Assembly (NCBI GenBank): GCA_028287745.1
Contig: JAQBPB010000049.1
Span: 62,001-126,000, forward strand
Origin: Chloroflexota bacterium
GTDB lineage: Bacteria; Chloroflexota; Chloroflexia; Chloroheliales; Chloroheliaceae
Length of the DNA: 64,000 nucleotides
Direction of reading: 5' to 3'
Shown here: piece by piece, positions 34,212 to 43,302 of the stretch
How the letters are laid out: the number at the start of each line of letters is the position of its first letter
How positions within the stretch are numbered: position 1 is the stretch's first letter
Notes under the pieces: model-generated
What the model saw: only the letters and a program-made list of their open reading frames with translations
Told to the model about the DNA's origin: nothing
The model's database searches: none
Translations under genes and position numbers: made by a program

Positions 34212-34631
34212 ATCTATTCTATCCTTTCCACAGCATTTAATTTACAGCCACTCTCCAACTGTTATGCCGAGGCCCCTGCCTGGGTGACAAGCTTGTCCTG
34301 TGCCATACCATGCCAGGTTTAACTTTAATTGTTGCACCTGAAGCCTCCTGGCTTACTAAATGCATTTCCTGTGCCATTACTTTGAGGTAATCGGTTTTTT
34401 TCCGGGAACTCGCCCGGTGAGAATGCCGGTTCTGGCAGGTTTCAGCTTAGTAACAATAATGCGGATATTAAAAGAGAATTTTTAGCAGCATAATTCAACT
34501 GGGATTACTTTTGTTGCTCTCGCTAAATTCGCCTGACCGGGCCTGTTTCTGACAAAACCGAGAATGCCTCGCAGGAGGTGTAATAGGGAATTACGCTGAA
34601 GCTGCCCTTCAGCCGGGCATTCTAACGTCAA
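34212..34631. other. Intergenic region with no recognised gene
   Basis: About 420 bases between the small membrane protein and the MCP terminator. It must hold the promoter of the DUF5670 gene, but I see no consensus boxes. A 14-base string, GCTAAATTCGCCTG, occurs at about 34523 and also at about 33900, possibly by chance. Nothing else can be supported. Confidence 0.5.
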
Positions 34632-34670
34632 GCAAAAGACCTGAGCCTGTAATTATTTTTACAGCCCAGG
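34632..34670 (-). terminator. Terminator after the MCP gene
   Basis: On the minus strand, CCTGGGCTGTAA pairs with TTACAGGCTCAGG over a short A/T loop (34640-34670) and continues into TCTTTTGC. It lies 56 bases past the MCP stop. Confidence 0.65.
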
Positions 34671-34725
34671 ACTATGCAAAAGGTATACTTTATTGGTTGG
34701 TAGGTATATTGGGGTAATTCAGGAA

Positions 34726-36453
34726 TTAAGAAGTTGTCTTAACAACCTGCACCTGGCTTAGTACGCCGCCCAGCTGGTAGGTCAGGTTATCGAGCTGGTT
34801 GCTGCTGTCAACAATCAGGTTGGTCGAGTTGGCGGTCTGCTCGGCCACTTCACTCGCAGAACGAATTGCCCCCAGCACCTGTTCGCTGGCGATTTGCTGC
34901 TGTTGGGTAGCCTGTTTGATTTCTTCGGCGCGGGCGTTGACCTGGTTAGCCATTGAGAGCAGGGCCCGGGCGGCCTCGGCAACTTCCTGGCTGCTCATTT
35001 CTAGACCATTTAGGCTGTAATTTAGCTGGCTGTTCGCCTCATAAATGGTCGCAATCAGGACCCGGCCCTGTTCCACCAGTGCGGAGGTGGACTGGCTGCT
35101 TTGCTGCACTTCCGAAACCAGTTCCTGGGCTTCCTGGGTAGATTTGTTGGACCGGTTAGCCAGGTCTTTAATTTCACGGGCTACCACCCGGAAGCGCTCG
35201 CCATATTCCCCGGCGCTGGCCGCTTCAATAGCGGCGTTCAAAGCCAGCAAATGGACTTCCTCGGCGATTGTCCGGAGTAACTCGACCACTTTATTGATTG
35301 TGATAGCCTGCGTGTTCAGATGGGTCATCGCCCGGCCAAATTCATCAACCTGCTGCCCAATTTCTTCAATCCGGTTAACGGTCAGGTTTACAACCGCACT
35401 CACTTCCATGGTACGTTCCTGGCTGTGAATACCGGATTGCGCTACCCGCTCAATGTGGACCAGGGTCTGGTTACTTAATCCGGCCACATCGGCGGTGCTA
35501 TTGGCAATCTGGACGGCGGTCTGACCCAGTTCTTGCATTGAAGCCATGACCTGGGTCATTGCCGCAATTTGTTCGGCCGAACCGCTCTGCTGCTGTTTGC
35601 TGATAATAGCCAATTTTTCGGTAACATTGCGTAAAGTCCCTGTTATCTGGACGCCCTGGAAAACTTTTTCAATATTAACAACCGCCGCCTGGAAGCTGGC
35701 CGCCAGGTTGCCTACTTCGTCCCGGTTCACCACCTGGACGGCGGTGTGGTCAAACCGGCCCCGGCCAAGTTCATTTAAACCCTCCTGCAAGCGGTTAAGC
35801 GGCCGGACAATGACGTGTTGTAAAATCAGCAACATGAACAGGGCCAGGGCAATACTTAAAACAGTGAGAGTGCAAATGGTAATGGTTGCCAGGTTTGAGG
35901 CATTTACCACGGTCGTTTCGGCCCCGGAACGCTCCTTTTCAAGCTGGCTCATCTGACTTAGCAACAGGTCGGTGACGCGCTTGAAGTCCGCGTCATAGGT
36001 CGGCCAGCGTTCGGTAGCAACCTTTATCTGGTTGGTACGGGCTAGCTCGGAAATTTCGACAAAATGGACCAGGGCCACCAGATACGCCTGTTCGAATTTA
36101 CTATCAAAGGTTGTGCTGCCTAAAAAAGGAACGTTTTTATTTCGTTTCTGCAACTCGGTATTAATTAAAGCCGCGAAGTTATCCCTTATGATGCGGCTGT
36201 TATTGGTAAACACGGCGTCAGAATAAGTAACAAGCTGACCGCTATTATAAATTAAGTCGTAACGCTGATTACGTTCGAGGTAAAGGTTTGCTAAAATCCG
36301 CTGGTCCTCACTCTGCCGGATTAGGGTAAGCAAATAAAGGGATACCATGCCATTAAACACAAAACTAACCAGCACCACTCCAAAAGCTAACCCGAGTTTG
36401 TTACGTAGGGGCCAGCGCAGGTGTTGCAGCGAAGAAACGAGGGACTTAAACAT
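34726..36453 (-). CDS. Methyl-accepting chemotaxis protein
   Basis: 575 residues. Two membrane helices (residues about 20-40, FGVVLVSFVFNGMVSLYLL; and about 190-210, ICTLTVLSIALALFMLLIL) enclose an extracytoplasmic four-helix sensor of about 150 residues. A HAMP domain follows (VIVRPLNRLQEGLNELGRGRF), then the cytoplasmic signalling domain with the hairpin tip ALNAAIEAASAGEYG and VVAREIKDLANRS. It would control a CheA kinase. No che genes are in the window, so the pathway lies elsewhere, or the protein serves a non-flagellar system. The ligand is unknown. Confidence 0.93.
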   Translation of the reverse strand: MFKSLVSSLQHLRWPLRNKLGLAFGVVLVSFVFNGMVSLYLLTLIRQSEDQRILANLYLERNQRYDLIYNSGQLVTYSDAVFTNNSRIIRDNFAALINTELQKRNKNVPFLGSTTFDSKFEQAYLVALVHFVEISELARTNQIKVATERWPTYDADFKRVTDLLLSQMSQLEKERSGAETTVVNASNLATITICTLTVLSIALALFMLLILQHVIVRPLNRLQEGLNELGRGRFDHTAVQVVNRDEVGNLAASFQAAVVNIEKVFQGVQITGTLRNVTEKLAIISKQQQSGSAEQIAAMTQVMASMQELGQTAVQIANSTADVAGLSNQTLVHIERVAQSGIHSQERTMEVSAVVNLTVNRIEEIGQQVDEFGRAMTHLNTQAITINKVVELLRTIAEEVHLLALNAAIEAASAGEYGERFRVVAREIKDLANRSNKSTQEAQELVSEVQQSSQSTSALVEQGRVLIATIYEANSQLNYSLNGLEMSSQEVAEAARALLSMANQVNARAEEIKQATQQQQIASEQVLGAIRSASEVAEQTANSTNLIVDSSNQLDNLTYQLGGVLSQVQVVKTTS

Positions 36454-36656
36454 TATTTTCCTGTTTTCAGATTGTAGTTAGTTTGTTGCTAAGACGTAAA
36501 GTTCATTTATGCTGTAAATTAATTTGTGCCTTTTGGAATTTAGAGCATCCATAATGCAAATTAGCATCCCTGTTCCAAGTTTAATAGAAAAGGAGTCCAG
36601 CGGAATAGCTATTTTATCCTATTTTCCCTTTGGGAGGTTTTATATAGGCCGGTAAG

Positions 36657-37934
36657 TTACAGGTTTAATAAACCCAAAATAAGCCCACTTGCCGCTGAAA
36701 GCACCACGACCAACCAGGGCGGCCATTTCCAGACAGCCAGCAGCCCAAATGCGCCCAGTCCCAGGGCAAGGTCCACCGGACTGCGGATAGCGCTGGTCCA
36801 GGCCGGGTGATAGAGGGCGGCCAGCAGCAGCCCGACTACCGCAGCGTTCACCCCGGTCAGGGCGGCCTGGAACGCCTGGCGCGAACGCAGCATGTTCCAA
36901 AATGGCAGGGTCCCTATAACCAGCAAAAAGGCCGGGAGAAAAATGCTAACCAGGGCCAGTAATCCACCGGCCCAGCCATTCGGGGCAGTGTTGCTGATAG
37001 CCCCCAGGTAGGCGGAGAATGTAAACAGGGGGCCGGGCACTGCCTGGGCCGCCCCGTACCCGGCCAGAAACTGTTCGTTAGTAATCCAGCCGGGCGGCAC
37101 TACCTCAGCCTGGAGTAGCGGCAGCACCACATGGCCGCCGCCAAAGACTAAAGCCCCGGAGCGGTAAAAACTATCCAGGATTGCCAGCGGTTGGCCGGGG
37201 AAGGCTTGCCGCAAGAGTGGCAATCCGACCAGGAGCAGGCCGAAAAGGGCCAGGCAAATAATAGCCAGGCTGCGCGGAATCGGCAAGTGCAGTTCTTCGT
37301 TTTCCGGTTTGGTGGCAAGCTTTGGCCCGGCCCCCAAAAGCCGCCACCCGAGCAACCCGGCGGCCAGCATGACCAGCACCTGGCAAAGTCCGGCCGGCCA
37401 CAACAGGGTCGCAACCGCTGCCAGGATGGTTATCGTAGCCGTTACGCGCTGGTTGCTAAAGTTACGGGCCATTCCCCAGACAGCCTGGGCCACAACTGCC
37501 ACTGCAACCACCTGTAATCCGTGCAGCCAGCCGCTTTGCGCCAGGTTGCCGTTACCCCCAAAAGTAATCAGGCTATAGGCAAAGAGAATTAGAATTACCG
37601 CGCTCGGCAGCGTAAAGCCGAGCCATGCCGCCAGGCCACCCCACAACCCGGCCCGGCTGATGCCCAGGGATATCCCAACTTTACTGCTGGCCGGACCGGG
37701 TAAAAACTGGCACAAGCCGACCAGGTCGGCGTAGGTCTGGTCACTCACCCAGCGGCGCCGACTTACTATTTCTTCCCGGAAGTAGCCCAGGTGGGCCACC
37801 GGGCCGCCAAAGGAGGTCAAACCCAACCGGGTAAAAACCGCCAGGACTTCAAAAAAAGTGCCACCCGCTGAAGTTGGGGTAGCAGTTTTTGCCGGCACTT
37901 TACTCCGAGTCTGGCCTGTTTCGTCGCTATGCAT
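36657..37934 (-). CDS. chrA: Chromate transporter, ChrA family, long form
   Basis: 425 residues in two homologous halves, the standard long ChrA. The first half has GLTSFGGPVAHLGYFREE and FLPGPASSKVGISLG; the second has GALVFGGGHVVLPLLQAEV and AVPGPLFTFSAYLG. About ten to twelve membrane helices are expected. It is proposed to export chromate, possibly with proton exchange. It lies 35 bases downstream of the alpha/beta hydrolase gene on the same strand; a functional link is not evident. The polar N-terminus of about 25 residues is unusual but unremarkable. Confidence 0.92.
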   Translation of the reverse strand: MHSDETGQTRSKVPAKTATPTSAGGTFFEVLAVFTRLGLTSFGGPVAHLGYFREEIVSRRRWVSDQTYADLVGLCQFLPGPASSKVGISLGISRAGLWGGLAAWLGFTLPSAVILILFAYSLITFGGNGNLAQSGWLHGLQVVAVAVVAQAVWGMARNFSNQRVTATITILAAVATLLWPAGLCQVLVMLAAGLLGWRLLGAGPKLATKPENEELHLPIPRSLAIICLALFGLLLVGLPLLRQAFPGQPLAILDSFYRSGALVFGGGHVVLPLLQAEVVPPGWITNEQFLAGYGAAQAVPGPLFTFSAYLGAISNTAPNGWAGGLLALVSIFLPAFLLVIGTLPFWNMLRSRQAFQAALTGVNAAVVGLLLAALYHPAWTSAIRSPVDLALGLGAFGLLAVWKWPPWLVVVLSAASGLILGLLNL

Positions 37935-37969
37935 TTTTGATTGTGCCTGGCCTTTTCAAATTTATCTAA

Positions 37970-38800
37970 CTAAGCCTGGTGGTTTCTCAAGAAATCCCAG
38001 ACAGCCTGCATTGTCTCATTATAGCGGTCGCGGTGGATGCAGTGGCCCGCTCCGCTGATGTTAGCAACTTCACAGGACTTGCAGAGTGCGGCGACTTCCC
38101 TGGCTACTTCGGGGGCTACCAGCGCTCCCCTGGCGGTATCCCCGGTTATCAGCAAAATTGGTCTGCTTATCTGGCTGAGAAGGTCGCGCCAGGGGAAAAC
38201 CCGAAATGCGGCCCGGTGCTGCATAATATCCGGTGAATATTCTCCTTTTGAGGCCGCCCAGGGTATGATTTCTTCTTCGGACCAATTGGGGTTGTGGGTC
38301 CGCCCGGTGGCAATCCGTTCTTCCAGGGGAAGCTTCTGAAAGGCTAAATTCTGGTGATCATTAGCCTGTAATTTTTGGAGTTCTTCAGGAGTTGAGTCTT
38401 TAGGAATGAAAAAAGGAGGGTCTTCCAGGATAGCGGCGCGTACCAGGTCAGGGTATTTCGCGACGACTGCCTCGGCTGTAACCGCCCCCATCGAATGGCC
38501 GAACAGAAAGGGTTTATCAAGGCCCAGTCCGCGAATGACTGCCGCCGCATCATCACCCAGCAGGTTAATGGAAAACTGCCCGATGGGGCCTTCGGTCCGG
38601 CCGTGCCCACGGGCGTCGGTCATTATAACGTCATAGGTTTCTTCCAGGTCACGCGCAACCGGCGACCAGCAAAGCCCATTATCGGTAAACCCGTGTAAAA
38701 GCAAAATAGGCGGCTTATTGCTGCCAGCCCCGGTCCGGTGGTAAAAAATCTTAATCCCGTTAGCTTCTACGTAACCATTCGCCCATTCTGTCATTGTCAC
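37970..38800 (-). CDS. Alpha/beta hydrolase
   Basis: 276 residues, with the alpha/beta hydrolase fold. Features are the oxyanion LLLHGFTDNGLCW, the nucleophile elbow FGHSMGAVTAE (Ser about residue 100), an acid near ITGDTARG and the catalytic His in ISGAGHCIHRD. The second position of the elbow is His-Ser-Met, common in esterases, lactonases and C-C hydrolases. The substrate is not predictable. GAAAGGAAGTGACA precedes the ATG. Confidence 0.88.
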   Translation of the reverse strand: MTMTEWANGYVEANGIKIFYHRTGAGSNKPPILLLHGFTDNGLCWSPVARDLEETYDVIMTDARGHGRTEGPIGQFSINLLGDDAAAVIRGLGLDKPFLFGHSMGAVTAEAVVAKYPDLVRAAILEDPPFFIPKDSTPEELQKLQANDHQNLAFQKLPLEERIATGRTHNPNWSEEEIIPWAASKGEYSPDIMQHRAAFRVFPWRDLLSQISRPILLITGDTARGALVAPEVAREVAALCKSCEVANISGAGHCIHRDRYNETMQAVWDFLRNHQA

Positions 38801-38920
38801 TTCCTTTCATTGTGGTTGAACAGGCATTTATTTTAGCACTATCGGTAATTTATTCCAATATGAGGGACCAATATGAGGCCCCAGGGTCACCGCAGTTAGA
38901 GCCAACAGATTATCAGCTTC

Positions 38921-38963
38921 AAAAACCAAAATGAGCGGGCGCTTTTTATCACGCCGCTCATTT
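38921..38963 (-). terminator. Terminator after the Hsp70-like gene
   Basis: On the minus strand, AAATGAGCGG pairs with CCGCTCATTT across a loop of about 16 bases, followed by a T-rich TTGGTTTTTG. It lies 120 bases after the Hsp70-like stop, just after the in-frame open stretch described next. Confidence 0.75.
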
Positions 38964-38974
38964 AGCTAAAGTTA

Positions 38975-39082
38975 TTAATACACTACATATCCCTTATAGG
39001 CGTTTAGCTGGCCGGTCTTATTGACTGACCAGACCTTGTTAGCCGCATCAAGAATATTGCCGCCCACTACGGTGTATGCCCA
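38975..39082 (-). other. In-frame 35-codon open stretch after the Hsp70-like stop
   Basis: Immediately after the TAA of the Hsp70-like gene the same frame stays open for 35 codons, to a second TAA at 38975-38977. The predicted residues (WAYTVVGGNILDAANKV and onward to YKGYVVY) look protein-like and codon use resembles the neighbours. It may be a lost C-terminal tail, a read-through extension or chance; an open run of this length is not rare. Confidence 0.3.
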
Positions 39083-40453
39083 TTAGTGGTTCCAGGTTCC
39101 GTGGGCGGCAGCAATGCCTAAACCACTGGCGACGTTGGAAAAAGCATCCTGGAAGCGCAGGGCGGCCGGGCCAAATTTACGTTCGAGCATCTTCTGGACC
39201 GCCGGAATATAGCTGCTTCCGCCGGTACGCAGGACGGCCCCGACCTGCCCGGTTTCCAGCCCGGCTGTTGCCAGGGTTTCATCAATGCAGGTTTCAATCC
39301 GGCGCAGGTGCCCCGCGATGATTTTCTCAAAGCTAGGGCGGCCAAAGTATTCGCTAATGCCAATCGTTTCGTGGATAAAGGTAATCCGGGTATCCCAATC
39401 TTTTGAGAGTGCAACTTTAGCCCGTTCGATTTCCTGAAAAAGCGAGTAGCCGTAGTTCTTGCGGATAAGCGTTTCCAGGGCTTTTATTTGCTTCCGGCCG
39501 TTACTGACCCGGCCTATATCGTCCAGGAAAGTGTAAATTTGCTTCTGCTGCAAGTTTGGGATGGTGTACCAGCGTTTTAGCATTGCGAAAATATAATGCG
39601 GCAGTTGTAATTGCTGCTCGCTCCAGCGGGCGTCCTCCCCAAAGTATTTGAAGAGTTTTTGCTCCATAATCTCTTCGTCCAGGGTATTACCGCCGATTAC
39701 CCGGCCGTTGGTCGCCAGGATATCGTCACGCCGGTCGCTTTGCTTCCAGCGGTCTTTCCCCACCCGCACGATTGTGGTATCCAGGGTACCACCGCCAAAG
39801 TCGAACACCAACACATATTCTTCCGGCCCGGCCAGTTCCTGTTCGTAGTGTAAGGCCGCCGCGACCGGCTCGTACTGGAAATGAACCTCGTTGAACCCGG
39901 CCAATTGAGCCGCCCGGCGCAGGCGTTCTTCGGCCAGGTCGTCCCCTTTACCTTCCGGCGAAAAATAGACCGGACGGCCCAGTACCACGCTATCGATAGA
40001 CTGCCCGATATGGGCGTCGGCCCGTTGCTTGATTTCTCGCAGATACAGGCTAACCAGTTCTTCCAGGGTCAGGAATTTACCCCAGACGTCCGTCCCACCG
40101 TAGCCGTCTTCGGAGAGGAACGACTTGATGGACTGAAAGAAGCGGCCGGGCTGGCTGATATCTACTTCCACCACAACCTGCTCGGTAAATTCACCTAATT
40201 CGCCAAAGGTACTTTTGTAAGTCTGGTCGGTTGTCACTCGCTGCTTGACCGCCTCCCGGCCCACGTTATCACGAAAGTAGTTTTCACTGGCGGCCCGCCC
40301 AATGGCGATTTCCCCATCCCGCCGGATATATATTAGCGTGCTCATAATTTCCGGCCTGCCCTGGCCGGGGTCGACCGGTATTACCCTGGCCTGACCTTCC
40401 GTAAAAATGGAAATAGCCGAATTGCTGGTCCCAAAGTCTAACCCGTAACGCAT
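39083..40453 (-). CDS. Hsp70-family ATPase, YegD-like
   Basis: 456 residues from ATG 40453, chosen because GGGGAG lies 7 bases upstream; the open frame extends to 40495. The actin-like ATPase domain starts MRYGLDFGTSNSAISIF, with LVFDFGGGTLDTTIVRV (phosphate 2 and connect motifs) and VLRTGGSSYIPAV (adenosine motif). It ends without the substrate-binding beta domain and lid of DnaK, as in YegD. Its chaperone role is unknown. A 35-codon in-frame stretch follows the stop. Confidence 0.88.
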   Translation of the reverse strand: MRYGLDFGTSNSAISIFTEGQARVIPVDPGQGRPEIMSTLIYIRRDGEIAIGRAASENYFRDNVGREAVKQRVTTDQTYKSTFGELGEFTEQVVVEVDISQPGRFFQSIKSFLSEDGYGGTDVWGKFLTLEELVSLYLREIKQRADAHIGQSIDSVVLGRPVYFSPEGKGDDLAEERLRRAAQLAGFNEVHFQYEPVAAALHYEQELAGPEEYVLVFDFGGGTLDTTIVRVGKDRWKQSDRRDDILATNGRVIGGNTLDEEIMEQKLFKYFGEDARWSEQQLQLPHYIFAMLKRWYTIPNLQQKQIYTFLDDIGRVSNGRKQIKALETLIRKNYGYSLFQEIERAKVALSKDWDTRITFIHETIGISEYFGRPSFEKIIAGHLRRIETCIDETLATAGLETGQVGAVLRTGGSSYIPAVQKMLERKFGPAALRFQDAFSNVASGLGIAAAHGTWNH

Positions 40454-40661
40454 TTCATACTCCCCTGGCACCCATACTTTATAGTGCGGTAACATCAGTC
40501 TTTGCTTAGATAGACATACTATACTAATTAGGCTACCAGGTCAATAAGTGACCACTATCACTTGCAAGTAAGTAATACTAACGATGGACCGGCCGGACCG
40601 GTGAAGTATTCTTAGGTGAAGTTTTGAAACTAAAATAATGAAATAAAGAAAGTACTTAAAA

Positions 40662-41321
40662 ATGATTGATAATAATTTTGGGATGAAGGGTTATTTAAGA
40701 ATGCACAACGCCATCCGGCGCGACCTCGAACGGCTGGAAAGCAAGGCCGTTAAGTTAACCAACCCCGGAATGACTCAGGTGCTAAAATTGGAGAAATGGT
40801 TTAACTTTTACTGGGAGATGGTGGAACACCACCACAAGGGCGAGGACCGGGGCGCTTTCCCGATGCTGGCTAAAATTGACCCGGTGTTCGCCAGCCACGT
40901 GCCGGTCCTGACGTTCGACCACAACGAAATTGACCGGATTGTTGATGAAATTAAAGCCAACTTTGCTTTTATCCGGCTTAAAGAGCCGCTCCAGGTAACG
41001 TCTGGGTCGTACCGGCAACTGGTAATCCGGTTGGTGTTATTGAGGCAGAGCCTGTCCAACCATCTGAAGCGCGAGGAAGCGGCCTTTATTCCGGCGGTGG
41101 CCCGCAATTTTACCCTCCAGCAGCAGAGCGCGATTGAGCAGGGAATATACAAAAGGATACCGGCCCGCCAACTGGCGGTAATGGTGCCCTGGACTCTGCA
41201 ATACCTTGATGCCGAAGAACGTGGGAGCGCCCTGGCCGAGCTTTCGAGCCGTTTCCGGTATCTCTATAACGTTTCGTGGCAAAAGAGGTACGAACGGCTG
41301 GCCCTGACCTTCAACCTTTAG
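40662..41321 (+). CDS. Hemerythrin-like (HHE) domain protein
   Basis: 219 residues. Helical, with the iron-binding pattern of HHE proteins: His in MHNAIRRDLERLE, HHH in VEHHHKGEDRGAFPML, His in FDHNEIDRI and His/Glu in LSNHLKREEAAFIP. Such proteins bind a di-iron centre and act in oxygen, nitric oxide or redox sensing. The C-terminal 60 residues have no assigned role. The stop is 6 bases from the convergent CruA-like stop. Confidence 0.82.
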   Translation: MIDNNFGMKGYLRMHNAIRRDLERLESKAVKLTNPGMTQVLKLEKWFNFYWEMVEHHHKGEDRGAFPMLAKIDPVFASHVPVLTFDHNEIDRIVDEIKANFAFIRLKEPLQVTSGSYRQLVIRLVLLRQSLSNHLKREEAAFIPAVARNFTLQQQSAIEQGIYKRIPARQLAVMVPWTLQYLDAEERGSALAELSSRFRYLYNVSWQKRYERLALTFNL

Positions 41322-41327
41322 GCAAAA

Positions 41328-43121
41328 TTAAAGTAAGCCGCTGGCGGCCCATTCTTCGCGCCGGGCTGCCAGGTTCAGGGCCAGGGCGGGCGCCAGCCGG
41401 GCAAGCCGCTTTTCCAGCCGTTGAGTCAAACGGGAACCGGTTTTTTTGTAGATTGTCCTTAAAAACGAGTCGGCCGAAAAACGCAGGTAATCGGTAATCC
41501 AGTCTTTAATTCCGCCCGGCCCCAGGACTTCCAGCGAGAAGGGAAAGACCCGGGGTGCCCGCCAGGCGGTAGTCAGGACCAGGCGGTTGTAATCTAGCCA
41601 GCCAAAGCGGTCCTGGAAAAACCGGCGCGTCAGGCCCGGCCCGGTTTGTTGCAGGGCCGCGCAAAAGACATTCAGCATCCGGTTTACGTCATCGGGCCGT
41701 TTGACGGCATCGTAAGGCGACATGAAGCGGCTAAAGACCCATACCAGGCCGATATTGTGCTGGTGGGCCCCGATGGCCCGCAGGTGCCGCTCTTCCAGTA
41801 AAGCGTGGTCCAGGCTAAAGGCCAGCAACCGGGTCAGCCGGGGCAAGTTGCGGACCTGGGAGCCAAACCCGCAAAAAGTCAGGGACGATTGCGGCGAAGT
41901 CGCGTCACCTACCGAGATAATGCCACGGCGGCTGGCGCTCTGAGTTGGGCGGTGGTGGCGGGCCGGAATATAGCCGTAGACCGGTTTCAGGTGCCGGAAG
42001 TCCGGGCCGGGGGTCTTGTATGTGGGTAGGAGCTGGAAATATTCTTCAAACAGGTCCAGTAAACCCTGGTTACCGGCAAGCATGGGCTGTACCAGGTCAT
42101 AATAAAACAGGTACACGGTCATTTCGCCTGCGTGGCCGGGAAAACCTTCCCAGATGTACTGGCGGCCTTGCTGGGCGTGGGCCACACTCACCAGGACGTC
42201 ACCCAGGCCGGGATTGGCCTGGCGCGGACCAGGGCCGCTTTCCAGGCCGCTAACGGTTGTGCCGACCGTCGGGCAGACGCCATCAAAGGGCTTGCCGCCC
42301 TGTAAGTGCAGCGATAGAGGCGAAATTGACCCCAGGGCATTCACTACCAGGCGCGTTCCCAGGCGTTCGACCTGGCCGGTCTTATCCACTATCTCAACCA
42401 CGCCCCGCACCGGACCGGTCGCGGTGATGGTCACCATTTTTAAGGCCCGGAAGTCCAGGCACACTCCGCCCGCTTCCTCAAACTTTAGCCGGGCCAGTTC
42501 CAGCAATTTACTCAGGTCAATCGCGACATCCAGCACTCCCTCAAGGCGGAGTTCGGCGGGCGGTTCGGGAATGTTCCCGGCATAGAAGCTGACCAGGCCG
42601 CTTTTATAGCGCCCGGCAACGGCCAGTTCTATTTCGGCCCGGCTGAACAGACCGGCTTCGACAAACTGCTGCAATTCATCATCCGAAATGTTCCATTCGC
42701 GGTGGCTGGTCCCTACCCGGCGCTGGTCGAACACGGCTACCCGGTAGCCGCGCCGGGCCATTACCGCCGCGCTGAAAAGGCCCAATACTCCACCGCAATA
42801 GACCAGGTCGTATTCGGCCCCGGCCAGGGGCATTTCACCGGGGGCGGCATAGCGCAACACTTCCGTTTCAAGAGGGTTTTCACCTCTTGCAATTTTTCCC
42901 CAGCGCTGTTCCAGGTTAAGGATATATTCAAGGTGTACCAGGCCGCCTTCCATTTGCCGGAGGGCATTCACGGTCAGCGGGTAGCGCGGTTCTAAGGTGT
43001 CGGCCAATTCCCGGGGAGAACCGGCGGCGTGGCTGTTTGTTACCGCTTGTGCAGCGCAGGGCGCGCACGAATCAACCGCCTGGTTAAAGGAAATATCCGG
43101 TTTCTGGGGGCTAACGCTCAT
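41328..43121 (-). CDS. CruA-type lycopene cyclase-like flavoprotein
   Basis: 597 residues. After about 105 polar residues, a Rossmann FAD site appears (YDLVYCGGVLGLFSAAVMA), followed by HREWNISDDELQQFVEAGL. That combination of length, late flavin site and REWNIS motif is what I recall for CruA, the lycopene cyclase of green sulfur bacteria, cyanobacteria and some Chloroflexota. Downstream motifs include IISVGDATSPQSSLTFCGFGS, a C-terminal FAD contact. No other carotenoid gene is in the window, so a different quinone- or isoprenoid-modifying role is possible. The N-terminal residues up to 105 may not all be real; another start could lie inside. Confidence 0.75.
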   Translation of the reverse strand: MSVSPQKPDISFNQAVDSCAPCAAQAVTNSHAAGSPRELADTLEPRYPLTVNALRQMEGGLVHLEYILNLEQRWGKIARGENPLETEVLRYAAPGEMPLAGAEYDLVYCGGVLGLFSAAVMARRGYRVAVFDQRRVGTSHREWNISDDELQQFVEAGLFSRAEIELAVAGRYKSGLVSFYAGNIPEPPAELRLEGVLDVAIDLSKLLELARLKFEEAGGVCLDFRALKMVTITATGPVRGVVEIVDKTGQVERLGTRLVVNALGSISPLSLHLQGGKPFDGVCPTVGTTVSGLESGPGPRQANPGLGDVLVSVAHAQQGRQYIWEGFPGHAGEMTVYLFYYDLVQPMLAGNQGLLDLFEEYFQLLPTYKTPGPDFRHLKPVYGYIPARHHRPTQSASRRGIISVGDATSPQSSLTFCGFGSQVRNLPRLTRLLAFSLDHALLEERHLRAIGAHQHNIGLVWVFSRFMSPYDAVKRPDDVNRMLNVFCAALQQTGPGLTRRFFQDRFGWLDYNRLVLTTAWRAPRVFPFSLEVLGPGGIKDWITDYLRFSADSFLRTIYKKTGSRLTQRLEKRLARLAPALALNLAARREEWAASGLL

Positions 43122-43302
43122 AGTACCCTTAAATGCCTTTCTGTTTGTACCGTTCCTGGGCTAATTATAGCATTTCGCGGCGGGCCGGAGATTTTTAAAA
43201 GGGGTCTGTCCGGTGAAGGTAGCGCAAAACCGGTGTTTAAATGGTTATTGTGCTATCCTGGCATGGTAATAGGCCGTGGTTTAAAAGTGAAAGGGTAAAG
43301 CC

